DNA of 64,000 bases from Acidobacteriota bacterium. Its GTDB lineage: Bacteria > Acidobacteriota > Blastocatellia > Pyrinomonadales > Pyrinomonadaceae. The stretch lies in assembly GCA_003385635.1 (NCBI GenBank), contig QQUY01000002.1, positions 434,001 to 498,000 on the forward strand, read 5' to 3'. This document shows positions 8,559-16,709 of the stretch, in pieces; positions within the stretch are counted from its first letter, which is position 1; every line of letters begins with the position of its first letter. A program made the position numbers and the translations under genes. The notes beneath the pieces are model-generated. The model saw nothing but the letters and a program-made list of their open reading frames with translations. It made no database searches and was not told where the DNA came from.

Positions 8559-10151
8559 ATGAAGATACTTCTTTACAACCCGGACAACGGTGTAACCCGA
8601 AACTTTATGCCCCACCTCTGGATGTTTCTTCTTCAGGCCCTGACCCCTGACGAACACGAGGTTGTGCTTATCGACGGCAACGCCAGGGCAATGTCCCGGA
8701 GCCAGCTTGTCCGGTTCTGTAAGGAAGAAAGGATCGATCTTGTCGGGATCGGCGCTATGACTCGAATGGTCGCCCGCGCCTACCGAGTCTCCGAAGCCCT
8801 CAGGGACGCGGGAATTCCTGTCGTGATGGGAGGTCCCCACGTAACAGAATGTCCAGACGAGGCGCTTGGAAGAGACGGCGGAAAACGCTATGCAGACGCT
8901 GTGGCTCTTGGCGAAGCCGATGACTACTGGGCAGAGATCCTGACCGACGCCGCAAACGGCCAGCTCAAAGACATCTATCAGCCAAAGTTCGATGAAAAGG
9001 GCAATGACGTGAAGCCTTCATTGCAGCCCTATCCGCACATTCCCTGGGAAAGCCTGGACTTGGAGCAATTCAGCCTGATCCCCAGGAGCTTGCGTCGGTT
9101 CATGTCCCGGCTGGGCGAAGGATGGGGAAAGTTCTTTGTAGTTCCGATCGAAACGGGAAGGGGCTGTCCTTACGGCTGTGAGTTCTGTACGGTGACCGGC
9201 TTTTTCGGTGATTCTATCAGGTTCAGGACAAATGAAAGCGTTGTAGAGGAACTTCTGAGATTGAAGAATCGCGCGAAAAACGAAAAGGGCCAGATAGCCG
9301 TTTTCTTTATCGATGACAATCTCGCGATCAACAAGAAGCGTTTGAAAGGCCTTCTGCGTGAGATCATCGCCGCGAACGCTCAGCTCCCGTGGGTGGCGCA
9401 GATCAGTGCCAATCTTCTTAAAGACGAGGAACTTGTGGATCTGATCGCAGAGGCCGGCGGAAAATGGATCTTCATCGGGATGGAGTCGATAGATCCAGAG
9501 AACATGGCTTCCGTCAACAAGAATTTTTCCCGACCCGGAGATTATAAAGAGGTTCTGGACAGGCTCGGTTCGAGGAACATATACGCGATCACATCCTTTA
9601 TCTTCGGGATGGACAACGATACGGAAGGCGTCGCGGAGAGAACTGTCGAACAGATAGAAAGCTGGTCGCCCGGACTGCCTGTGTTTGGTCAGCTTACGCC
9701 GTTCCCATCGACGCCGCTTTACGATCGGCTCGAGATGGAAGGCAGGCTTGACCGGCCGAAACACTGGCTTGAGTTTGCGCCGTTTGAAATGGCGCATTCG
9801 CCAGAGAAGATGTCGATCAGCCAAGCCAGATCCGAGACGGACTACGCGTGGAAGAAGTCGTACAGTCCGGAACGAAATGCGGAAGCGCTGGAAGCGATCT
9901 CCGATCAACCGATCGAGTACAGGATAAGTCTTATTGTAGCGAGGCTCTTCTTTCGCGGCATCTACTTTCCACAAATGAGCAAGCTTGCCTGGTTAAAGTT
10001 GATCTACAGCAATAAGAAACCCATCCTGGGACTGGCACGAGAGGGACTTGGTACATGGAGAAGCGCCCACAAGAATGACAAAAGGCTTGCCGAGAAAGCG
10101 GCGGACTCGCTTTCGGGAGAGATGGCAGAAGCAGCTAAACAAGATTCCTGA
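8559..10151 (+). CDS. B12-binding-domain radical SAM protein
   Basis: 530 aa from ATG 8559; an in-frame ATG at 8415 would add 48 unconvincing residues. Residues 1-135 resemble the cobalamin-binding-type Rossmann domain that precedes many radical SAM cores, including IDLVGIGAMT and PVVMGGPHVTECPDEAL. No DxHxxG base-off motif is seen. The radical SAM cluster motif is Cys203-x3-Cys207-x2-Cys210 (CPYGCEFC), with GRG just before it. The C-terminal part (about 430-530) is family-specific. Such enzymes carry out methylation, ring closure or other radical chemistry on lipids, cofactors or antibiotics. The gene stands alone, so the substrate cannot be deduced. Confidence 0.85.
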   Translation: MKILLYNPDNGVTRNFMPHLWMFLLQALTPDEHEVVLIDGNARAMSRSQLVRFCKEERIDLVGIGAMTRMVARAYRVSEALRDAGIPVVMGGPHVTECPDEALGRDGGKRYADAVALGEADDYWAEILTDAANGQLKDIYQPKFDEKGNDVKPSLQPYPHIPWESLDLEQFSLIPRSLRRFMSRLGEGWGKFFVVPIETGRGCPYGCEFCTVTGFFGDSIRFRTNESVVEELLRLKNRAKNEKGQIAVFFIDDNLAINKKRLKGLLREIIAANAQLPWVAQISANLLKDEELVDLIAEAGGKWIFIGMESIDPENMASVNKNFSRPGDYKEVLDRLGSRNIYAITSFIFGMDNDTEGVAERTVEQIESWSPGLPVFGQLTPFPSTPLYDRLEMEGRLDRPKHWLEFAPFEMAHSPEKMSISQARSETDYAWKKSYSPERNAEALEAISDQPIEYRISLIVARLFFRGIYFPQMSKLAWLKLIYSNKKPILGLAREGLGTWRSAHKNDKRLAEKAADSLSGEMAEAAKQDS

Positions 10152-10381
10152 TTTGCAAAAAGCGCGGTAAACCCCCACAATTGTCAGAAGTTAGACCTAC
10201 TCTCGCGCATTAACGGTAATGCGCCCCGTCCTGCTAGATAGTGACTGACGGCGTTTAGGATAGTTCGAGAGTCGGCAATTTACAGTACAGAAGCCGCTTT
10301 AGTAATAGAGCAATCCGAACTCCGACCCTTCCCGAGCAGACCGTTTCTCCGAAGACAACTCGATTCGAAGCTTCTTTTTAA
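10152..10381. other. Intergenic region upstream of RRM gene
   Basis: It contains a perfect 8-bp hairpin with a 4-base loop (GCGCATTA/TAATGCGC, 10205-10224) and nothing recognisable as a gene. Without a T-tract it is not a standard terminator on the plus strand. Confidence 0.5.
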
Positions 10382-10410
10382 GCCTCCTTTTATGGGAGGC
10401 CGAGGTAAAA
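10382..10410 (+). promoter_or_regulatory. 5' UTR hairpin next to the RRM-gene ribosome binding site
   Basis: GCCTCC (10382-10387) pairs with GGAGGC (10395-10400), leaving a 7-base loop. The likely Shine-Dalgarno GAGGT starts two bases after the stem, 8 bases before the ATG. The stem itself hides a second GGAGG-like sequence. This arrangement could make translation temperature- or protein-responsive; that is inference. Confidence 0.45.
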
Positions 10411-10414
10411 CTCT

Positions 10415-10717
10415 ATGTCAACCAAACTTTATGTAGGTAATCTTTCGTTCGATACTTCGGAATCGGAACTCGAGGAACTTTTTAGCAGCGCAGGAACCGT
10501 CGAGTCGGCGAACGTAATCACCGATCGTGACACGGGCCGTTCACGCGGCTTCGGGTTCGTTGAAATGTCCACTCCGGAAGAAGCGAACAATGCAATCGCC
10601 GAATTTAACGGCAAAGAAGTCTCCGGGCGCGACATCGTCGTGAACGAAGCCAAGCCCCGCACAGACCGCGGCGGCGGAGGTTTCGGCGGAGGCGGTGGAC
10701 GTCGCAACCGCTGGTAA
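10415..10717 (+). CDS. RRM-type glycine-rich RNA-binding protein
   Basis: 100 aa. One RNA recognition motif covers residues 4-80. RNP2 is LYVGNL (5-10) and RNP1 is RGFGFVEM (44-51), with the aromatic residues that stack on RNA intact. The tail (82-100) is Arg/Gly-rich. Bacterial proteins of this architecture are often cold-induced or RNA chaperones. A DEAD-box helicase gene follows at 10801 on the same strand, with a strong hairpin in between, which suggests a shared role in RNA unwinding. A hairpin lies just upstream of its ribosome binding site. Confidence 0.95.
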   Translation: MSTKLYVGNLSFDTSESELEELFSSAGTVESANVITDRDTGRSRGFGFVEMSTPEEANNAIAEFNGKEVSGRDIVVNEAKPRTDRGGGGFGGGGGRRNRW

Positions 10718-10747
10718 GGCGTTTGTGCGTTAGATACAAGTAACAAT

Positions 10748-10780
10748 GAGTGCCCGGCTTTTTGTTAACGCCGGGCACTC
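10748..10780 (+). terminator. Strong hairpin between RRM and helicase genes
   Basis: GAGTGCCCGGC (10748-10758) pairs perfectly with GCCGGGCACTC (10770-10780) around an 11-base loop beginning TTTTT. There is no clear T-tract after the stem on either strand. It may act as an attenuator or RNA-processing site that separates expression of the two genes, rather than as a full terminator. Confidence 0.55.
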
Positions 10781-10800
10781 GGTCTTTGAAAAGGAAATAT

Positions 10801-11931
10801 ATGAGATTTAGTGAATTGGGACTGAATGAAGCGCTTCTGCGCAGATGTGAATCCCAAGACTTTACGACGCCGACTCCGATTCAGGAGAAGGCGATACCCC
10901 TGATACTCGGGGGAAAGGACCTGATCGGATGTGCCGAGACAGGGACCGGAAAGACGGCGGCGTTCATTCTGCCGCTCTTGAAGAAAATGATGTCATCCCC
11001 CAGGCCGGGGATAAAGCTGCTCGTGATAGCCCCTACCAGGGAGCTTGCGACGCAGATCGAAAAGGCTTACGAATCTTTTGCTCCAAGAAAAATGCGCTCC
11101 GTAAATCTTATCGGCGGCGCAAATATCAACAAGCAGACCAAAAGGCTAAAAAGCGGCGTCAGTGCCGTCATCGCCACTCCAGGGCGATTCCTGGATCACT
11201 ACGAACGCGGAAACCTGGACCTTAGGAACATTGAATATCTGGTTCTCGACGAAGCGGACCGGATGCTCGACATGGGATTTCTCCCTTCGATCCGCAAGAT
11301 CCTTGCGTTGCTCCCAGAGAAAAGGCAGAACCTGCTCTTCTCCGCAACTATGTCCGATTCGGTCAAGAGCCTTTCTTACACCTTTCTGCACGACCCGGAG
11401 GTCGTAGAGGTGAGCCCCGAGAACAAACCAGCCGGAACGATCGAAGAATTGGCGTTCCCGGTTGCTGCTAACTCGAAGACGGCGCTCCTTCTGAATCTTC
11501 TCGAAGAACAAAACTTTGAACGGGTCATCGTGTTCACCCGCACAAAGCGTGGCGCGGACAGGCTGGCACACATTCTGAAGGCAAGGGAACTCAGTGCCAA
11601 GACACTTCATTCGGACCGCTCGCAATCGCAGAGAGAACGAGCGCTGAACGATTTCAAGAACGGCAAGACGAGAGTGCTGGTTGCGACAGACATTGCGTCG
11701 AGAGGAATCGACGTCGATTCCGTTTCACATGTGATCAACTATGACGTCCCGAAAGCCCCTGAGGATTACGTACACCGCGTGGGCAGGACAGGACGCGCCG
11801 GAAAACTTGGACAGGCGATAACGTTGGTAACACCTATCGATGAACTCGCGATGAGGGATATCGAGTACCTGACGAAACAGAAGGTTGAGCGGATTGTTCA
11901 TCCGGAATTTGGCAGAAAACCGATCCGCTGA
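10801..11931 (+). CDS. DEAD-box ATP-dependent RNA helicase (RhlE-like)
   Basis: 376 aa from the ATG at 10801, with AAGGAA just before it; the frame extends 17 codons upstream into the hairpin, which is not likely coding. All motifs are present: Q motif (TPTPIQ, 23-28), motif I AETGTGKT (45-52), Ia PTRELA, GG, TPGR, II DEAD (150-153), III SAT, IV VIVFTRTK, V ATDIASRGID and VI HRVGRTGRAG. The C-terminal extension is very short, so this is close to a minimal two-RecA-domain helicase. It probably works with the RRM protein encoded upstream in RNA remodelling, for example at low temperature (inference). Confidence 0.95.
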   Translation: MRFSELGLNEALLRRCESQDFTTPTPIQEKAIPLILGGKDLIGCAETGTGKTAAFILPLLKKMMSSPRPGIKLLVIAPTRELATQIEKAYESFAPRKMRSVNLIGGANINKQTKRLKSGVSAVIATPGRFLDHYERGNLDLRNIEYLVLDEADRMLDMGFLPSIRKILALLPEKRQNLLFSATMSDSVKSLSYTFLHDPEVVEVSPENKPAGTIEELAFPVAANSKTALLLNLLEEQNFERVIVFTRTKRGADRLAHILKARELSAKTLHSDRSQSQRERALNDFKNGKTRVLVATDIASRGIDVDSVSHVINYDVPKAPEDYVHRVGRTGRAGKLGQAITLVTPIDELAMRDIEYLTKQKVERIVHPEFGRKPIR

Positions 11932-12028
11932 AGGTAGCGATCAGGTTTGGAGAGTTCACATACGGGATCGGCCGGGGCCTGTGAAATTGAAACCAGCCTA
12001 CCCGTATGTGATAAAGTATGAATGATTT

Positions 12029-12397
12029 ATGGCTAAATCGAAGACGAAAAAAGACCCGGATTACAACGTTGGCGACAGGGTCGAGAAGGTTTGTCCCGAC
12101 TGCGACAAGCAATTGGGACATATCGTAAAATCGGTAACAAAACTCGGCAGGATCTCCAGGGTTATCTGCTCCGAATGCGGAAAGGTAGGTACATTCAAGG
12201 CCAGTTCCGCCAAACTTAAGCCCGATAAGAGCAAACAAAAACCGGGCGACCCGTACGATACCTCGAAGACTTACAAGAGCGGGGAGATAATGGAGCACGA
12301 AGCCTTCGGAAGAGGCAAGGTGGTTGAGGTACTCGAGAACAGAATGATCGATGTACTCTTCCCGGATCGTCTCCGACGTTTGATCCACTCTCGCTAA
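12029..12397 (+). CDS. Small zinc-ribbon protein with UvrD/PcrA tail-like domain
   Basis: 122 aa, Lys-rich. A CPDC...CSEC zinc ribbon uses Cys22, Cys25, Cys47 and Cys50. The C-terminal part (about 84-122), with HEAFGRGKVVEV followed by a DVLFPD...LRRLI segment, resembles the small SH3/Tudor-like domain at the end of UvrD/PcrA helicases and in other transcription-coupled factors. That suggests binding to RNA polymerase or a nucleic acid complex, by analogy only. It is a single gene followed by a good terminator. No close named family was recognised. Confidence 0.8.
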   Translation: MAKSKTKKDPDYNVGDRVEKVCPDCDKQLGHIVKSVTKLGRISRVICSECGKVGTFKASSAKLKPDKSKQKPGDPYDTSKTYKSGEIMEHEAFGRGKVVEVLENRMIDVLFPDRLRRLIHSR

Positions 12398-12418
12398 CTA
12401 GAAGCAGGCAAACAGCTT

Positions 12419-12475
12419 AAGCCGAACTTAGGAACGCAGTCGACGACTGTGAACGGGTTCGGCTTTCCTTTTTTT
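12419..12475 (+). terminator. Rho-independent terminator
   Basis: AAGCCGAAC (12419-12427) pairs with GTTCGGCTT (12457-12465) and is followed by TCCTTTTTTT. The loop contains a second small hairpin (GCAGTCGACGACTGT). It ends the transcript of the zinc-ribbon gene. Confidence 0.8.
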
Positions 12476-13045
12476 GGCACTTTTTAGAATTTCTCCCGCT
12501 TCAGCCGGCCGTCAAGAGCAGTAAAACATTGACGGTTGGGGTCGTTAGCCCAAGGGGCGCAGGCGCAAGTCCAAGCCTGCCTTCAGATCGTTCCTATCCT
12601 TTGACTTGATTGCCCAAACCGCGATCGCCCCGTCCTCAGTCTTCTCTGCAGGACCGAACGCAAGTTACCTGATTCCAAAGTTTCAAAGCACTAACGACTT
12701 TGGGCCGAGGTCTCGGGGGATGCGCCTGTCCGGTGCGAATTCTGCAGAGTGCCTATTGAGCTTTTACAAAGAATCGGAAACGCAAACCGACTCGGCTCTG
12801 TCGACCCGTGAAATGTGATCAACGGGTGCACCAAATGTACCAGTGCCTGTCACCTCGAACATCTTCCCTGAATCAATCCTCCGACGCCGTTACTGGTCTC
12901 GAATGCAACCCCCTGGCGGGCTTCGGCCCGTGAACATTTGAATCTGAATCTGCAAAACTGCCGAAGCCATTGATGTTCAAAGGGTGGATGTCATAAAGGC
13001 GGCCACAATACATTTAAGGAATATTAGATCAACAAGGGGGATCAA
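12476..13045. other. 570-bp intergenic region, no gene seen
   Basis: The only notable structure is a CGGGC-TTCG-GCCCG hairpin (12917-12930), a very stable UUCG tetraloop. A frame at 12606-12818 lacks a ribosome binding site and has unlikely composition. The end of the region carries AAGGGGG, the ribosome binding site of the first micro-protein. Confidence 0.5.
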
Positions 13046-13231
13046 ATGGAAAGATCAGACATGTTCATACTGGGCGCGGCCTTCGTGTCCTTTTTATTCT
13101 CAATTTCACTGTGGTTCGGTGCCTGGGGAGGCGACGCGGATTTTAACAAGCAAGCTGGAATCTTTGTCGGACTCTGGGTTCCATCGATCATTGCGGTCGG
13201 CTCGTACTTTAGGAGGCGCGCGACGGCATGA
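13046..13231 (+). CDS. Micro membrane protein A1 (61 aa), unrecognised
   Basis: 61 aa starting ERSDMFILGAAFVSF, with AAGGGGG as ribosome binding site. Two hydrophobic segments (about 7-26 and 38-55) flank a short polar loop with GGDADFNKQAG; the tail is Arg-rich. It is about 65 percent identical by eye to the second copy at 13517-13690, with shared FILGAA, ISLWFG/IALWFG, NKQA and IFVGLWVPSI. Conservation between copies, intact frames and good start signals show that it is a real gene. Its stop codon overlaps the start of A2 (ATGA). Function unknown; a small integral membrane subunit is likely. Confidence 0.85.
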   Translation: MERSDMFILGAAFVSFLFSISLWFGAWGGDADFNKQAGIFVGLWVPSIIAVGSYFRRRATA

Positions 13232-13365
13232 CAATGGACCTCATAATCTTCTTCGTGGGATTTCTCGTTTCGATGTCGGTTCTGTACGGAATTTTCGCAC
13301 AGGTCCCTCTGGGCATGGTCGAAGAGAGTGAAGCGCCGGAGAAGGCCAAGTCACAGTCTGCATAA
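13228..13365 (+). CDS. Micro membrane protein B1 (45 aa), unrecognised
   Basis: 45 aa: MTMDLIIFFVGFLVSMSVLY forms one hydrophobic helix, followed by an acidic, Ser/Ala-rich tail. The start overlaps the stop of the preceding gene by 4 bases, so the two are translationally coupled. It is paralogous to 13700-13822 (MT.DL.IFF.GFLV.MSV.Y.IFA.V..GMV/IMV). It resembles the single-helix small subunits seen in respiratory or transport complexes, but no family was recognised. Confidence 0.85.
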   Translation: MTMDLIIFFVGFLVSMSVLYGIFAQVPLGMVEESEAPEKAKSQSA

Positions 13366-13368
13366 AAC

Positions 13369-13403
13369 AGCAGGGTCTCGCGCGTCGACGAAGGGGCCCT
13401 GCT
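13369..13403. other. Hairpin between the two micro-gene pairs
   Basis: AGCAGGG and CCCTGCT (13369-13375 and 13397-13403) pair around a loop with inner symmetry. It may partly terminate or stabilise the first pair's transcript. No T-tract follows. Confidence 0.4.
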
Positions 13404-13516
13404 ACACATCTATGCCGTCGGTCTGTAATGACTGATACTGACATTGGGCTCGTCTTGTTCTCTAATGGTCGGTCTGGAACGAAAAGCGAACGAGTCGGAA
13501 AAAAGAGAGTGTTTGA

Positions 13517-13690
13517 ATGAGAAAATCAGATTACTTCATTTTAGGTGCGGCGCTTGTTTCATTCGTATTCTCGATCGCCCTCTGGTTCGGCGTGCTTGCC
13601 GGTGATGCGACATACAATAAACAGGCCGCGATCTTTGTGGGATTGTGGGTGCCGTCTATCTTGACGGCCGGCAGATACTTCAGGAAATAA
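13517..13690 (+). CDS. Micro membrane protein A2 (57 aa), unrecognised
   Basis: 57 aa starting MRKSDYFILGAALVSF, paralogue of 13046-13231 with the same two hydrophobic segments and the NKQAAIFVGLWVPSI block. The ribosome binding site is weaker (AAAGAGAG). It is followed after 9 bases by its own partner, so the whole two-gene unit has been duplicated. Confidence 0.85.
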   Translation: MRKSDYFILGAALVSFVFSIALWFGVLAGDATYNKQAAIFVGLWVPSILTAGRYFRK

Positions 13691-13699
13691 GGGGAACCA

Positions 13700-13822
13700 A
13701 TGACAACAGATCTTTTAATTTTCTTTATCGGTTTCCTCGTGCTCATGTCGGTCGTCTACGCGATCTTTGCCGAGGTATCCCTCATAATGGTCGACAAGGA
13801 CGATTCGCCGACAGAACGCTGA
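13700..13822 (+). CDS. Micro membrane protein B2 (40 aa), unrecognised
   Basis: 40 aa starting MTTDLLIFFIGFLVLMSVVY, paralogue of 13228-13365, with one hydrophobic helix and an acidic tail. AAGGGG precedes the ATG. It ends shortly before the convergent minus-strand gene at 13857. Confidence 0.85.
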   Translation: MTTDLLIFFIGFLVLMSVVYAIFAEVSLIMVDKDDSPTER

Positions 13823-13856
13823 CTCCGGAGCTTTTCTCGCAGACTGCCAATGATAG

Positions 13857-15287
13857 TTAGTTCGCCTCTTCGATCTCCTTTATCTTCTCGGCGGCATTTG
13901 TGTTCTCTGGATCGAGCGCAAGCGACTTTCTGTAGAACTCAATAGCCTTTTCCTTCTTTCCCGCAGTCAAATAGGCCTCCGCCAGACTATCCCAGACATT
14001 TGCCGATTCCGGATGATCCCGCGTGTTTCTCTCAAAGATCACAATCGCATCTTCCGTGCGCTTAAGCCTCAAAAGGTCGTACCCGAGCCGATTCATCTGC
14101 CTTTCTGAAAGGCCACCGGTTTCGGTAGACCCTTTCGTGCTGTCGTATCGTTCGAGCGCTGACCCAGCTCCTTCAGCGAGGATCGCTTTGAAAAGCGTCC
14201 GCCCCACCGAGTCAAATCTCTCGTAACCCAGCCAGGCTTCAGAAGGATGCCGACCCGGCAGGCCGATCGACAGGATCTCCCTTAGAAATGAAAGACCGTT
14301 CGTTCCATTGGCGAACATTACGAAACCGTCGCCGGATTCTGCATCGGCGATCACGAACGCACGGTTCCAGCCGTTGTCACCCCAGTGCCAGAAAGCCTTC
14401 TTTCCGTCAACGACCTCAAGCCCGATCCCAAGACCCCACGCAAGAGCAGTTTCGTCTTCTGGATCTACCCTGATCTGCGGGGTCAGCATCTGTTTTGCCG
14501 TCGAGGGCTCAAGACCTTTACCTTTGAGCAGTGCGGAGACGAACCTCGCGTAGTCGCCGGCCGTCGTGTGCAGGCTCGCCGCAGCATTTGCCTTAATGTC
14601 ATCGTTCAGGCCTTTCGGTTCGGCAAGCGTGTCGTGATTCTCGGCTTTTTCGGAACCGAATTCTTCTTTCCATACCAGGCTGCTATGTTTCATGCCAAGC
14701 GGCCCAAAGACCTCTGTTGCAACAAGCTCCTCGAACGGTATTCCAACGATCTTCTCGATGACCTTTGAGAGATACACGAATCCCTCACCTGAGTAGCTGA
14801 ACTTCTCACCCGGAGTGAAATTGATCGGGAGCGTCTTTGATCCCCGGCGTCTCCAGTTCGGAAAGCCTGATGTGTGAGAAAGCACGCGGCGGGCTGTGAT
14901 CATCTTCAGACGCGGATCGTCGCCGACATCGTAGTCGTTGCCAAGGTATTCATTCAATGGCTTGTCCAGATCAAGCTTTCCTTTGTCTACAAGCTTTAAG
15001 GCGGCGTAGGCCGTGACCGGTTTCGTAAGCGATGCCGCTTCAAAGATCGTGTCGGCCTCAACCGCATCTTCCGTCTTTTTGCTCTTCACTCCGAACGAGC
15101 CGGTCCAAACCAGCTTGCCCTCACGCAAAACACCTATCGACATCCCGGGCGTATCCGACCGCTCCAGCAGGTCAGGTATCACTTTCCCGAAACTCTCGGC
15201 TGTACTCTTTCCATCACCATCCTTCTGGGCAACTGCGGTGAGACTCAGGAAGACCAAGGCAACCGTTAGTGCGACAATTGATTTCAT
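13857..15287 (-). CDS. Secreted serine hydrolase (class C beta-lactamase fold) with TPR tail
   Basis: 476 aa from ATG 15287; ATG 15314 would add nine residues. Signal peptide 1-20 (AVA-Q). The penicillin-binding-protein/AmpC fold has Ser86-x-x-Lys89 (SLTK), a YSG motif at Tyr165 in place of YxN, and HWG (301-303) in place of KTG. Residues about 405-476 form one or two TPR repeats. Family members are peptidases or esterases acting in the periplasm; true antibiotic resistance is unlikely. It is divergent from the gene at 15404, with a 116-bp shared promoter region. Confidence 0.9.
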   Translation of the reverse strand: MKSIVALTVALVFLSLTAVAQKDGDGKSTAESFGKVIPDLLERSDTPGMSIGVLREGKLVWTGSFGVKSKKTEDAVEADTIFEAASLTKPVTAYAALKLVDKGKLDLDKPLNEYLGNDYDVGDDPRLKMITARRVLSHTSGFPNWRRRGSKTLPINFTPGEKFSYSGEGFVYLSKVIEKIVGIPFEELVATEVFGPLGMKHSSLVWKEEFGSEKAENHDTLAEPKGLNDDIKANAAASLHTTAGDYARFVSALLKGKGLEPSTAKQMLTPQIRVDPEDETALAWGLGIGLEVVDGKKAFWHWGDNGWNRAFVIADAESGDGFVMFANGTNGLSFLREILSIGLPGRHPSEAWLGYERFDSVGRTLFKAILAEGAGSALERYDSTKGSTETGGLSERQMNRLGYDLLRLKRTEDAIVIFERNTRDHPESANVWDSLAEAYLTAGKKEKAIEFYRKSLALDPENTNAAEKIKEIEEAN

Positions 15288-15403
15288 AGCGCTCAAATTC
15301 TTTACAATTCTCATTACTAGTACAACACCGCCCACCGGAATTCTTGACAGAAAAGTTCATCCGCAAGAATTCGGCCGGGGCAAAACCACGGGAGTTGGGA
15401 AAA

Positions 15404-16630
15404 ATGCTTCGAGTCCTTACATTGTTCTTTCTGGCGCTTTCGTTCGGAATCAGCGTCAGCGCTCAATCAAATGCCGTAGATCTACTCAAGGCCAACCTAT
15501 ACGCGATCGAGCTTAAAGATGGGAAGTTATCAGGGAAAGGCTTTGATTTCCTGATGAGGGAGGCATCGGATGCTCAGTTCATCGCTATGGGTGAGCAGCA
15601 CAACAACCGCGAGATCCCGGAATTCACGACGGCTTTGTTCAGTTCTTTGCACCAAAAGCTCGGCTTCAACTATTTAGCGCTTGAGCAGGACACCGTAACA
15701 CTGAGGCTGATGTCGGGCAGGGACTTTGTCGGCAAGCGCCAAAGGCTGCTTGATTATGCATCCGAGAGGCCAAACGCTTTTACCTTTGCCACGGATCAGG
15801 AGCTTGCGATGATCGCCGACGCAGGGGAAATTTCCAGCGCAAAGCACAGGCGGGTCTGGGGCCTGGACCAGGTCTTCGGAGCGGTCCACGGACTTGAGAT
15901 CCTTTATGAAAAAATACCCGATCCAACTCGAAAGAATAAAGTCTCGCAGATGCTGGACGAACTCAAAAAGCTCGAAGCGGAACGGACTGCAAAAAGAGAA
16001 CGATACACGATCGCCAGCGCCTCGGAGGTGGACGGATTTCTCGATCTGCTGAATGAGTTGGACGATCTCAAGGACCCGGAAGCCCGTTTCGTGATCGAAC
16101 AAATGCTGATCTCTGCGCGCGTTTACGGCAACAACAGGAAAGCAGGCCAGGGGGAACTGACAGGACTCAAATCAAATGTCGAACGCGAAGAGAACATGAA
16201 GCGGCTCTTCGTGGACGAGTACAGACAGGCACAGGCCGCGGGAGATCTGCTACCAAAGGTGCTTTTGAAGTTTGGCCACTATCACATAATCAGGGGACGC
16301 GGATGGTCGAACATCCATACTCTTGGCAACTTCGTTTCCGAGTTCGCGATAGCCAATCGAAAGAAGGCCCTCTTGATCGCGCTTTACGTGAACAATGAGT
16401 CCGGTGATTATTCGGTAATGAGTTCATACCCGAATTACAAAGTCTTCGCCGATGCGGCCCCTGCGGATCAATGGTCGGTGATAGATCTCAGGCCGCTTAG
16501 GAAGTACGCCCACGCGGGAAAGCTGGAAGGCGGCAATCCGGACTTCAACCGGATCGTTTTCGGATTTGACGCGGCGCTCGTGATCGGAGGGGGAACCCGG
16601 GGCACATACGATCTGTTCACAAAGCAGTGA
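15404..16630 (+). CDS. Secreted ChaN/erythromycin-esterase-like protein
   Basis: 408 aa from ATG 15404, chosen for GGAG nine bases upstream and an immediate signal peptide (1-20). GEQHNN (63-68) followed by a YLALEQD segment resembles the Glu/His active-site blocks of the ChaN/EreA-like superfamily, as does the later GHYHIIRG. This superfamily includes haem-binding lipoproteins and erythromycin esterases. The middle part is a charged, helical insertion. The natural substrate is unknown, and macrolide resistance should not be assumed. Confidence 0.75.
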   Translation: MLRVLTLFFLALSFGISVSAQSNAVDLLKANLYAIELKDGKLSGKGFDFLMREASDAQFIAMGEQHNNREIPEFTTALFSSLHQKLGFNYLALEQDTVTLRLMSGRDFVGKRQRLLDYASERPNAFTFATDQELAMIADAGEISSAKHRRVWGLDQVFGAVHGLEILYEKIPDPTRKNKVSQMLDELKKLEAERTAKRERYTIASASEVDGFLDLLNELDDLKDPEARFVIEQMLISARVYGNNRKAGQGELTGLKSNVEREENMKRLFVDEYRQAQAAGDLLPKVLLKFGHYHIIRGRGWSNIHTLGNFVSEFAIANRKKALLIALYVNNESGDYSVMSSYPNYKVFADAAPADQWSVIDLRPLRKYAHAGKLEGGNPDFNRIVFGFDAALVIGGGTRGTYDLFTKQ

Positions 16631-16709
16631 TCAAATAACACCTCCGGGCGGCTTTCACTCAGGCGCGTAACCGATTATCCTTCTCTGAACCTTCTTCAGT
16701 GCGGGGTAG

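Noticed and set aside
12606..12818. 70-codon plus-strand frame
   Set aside because: No ribosome binding site, unlikely composition, no recognisable pattern; treated as intergenic.
15404..16630. Erythromycin resistance gene
   Set aside because: Only distant superfamily motifs are shared. The protein has a signal peptide and no resistance context.
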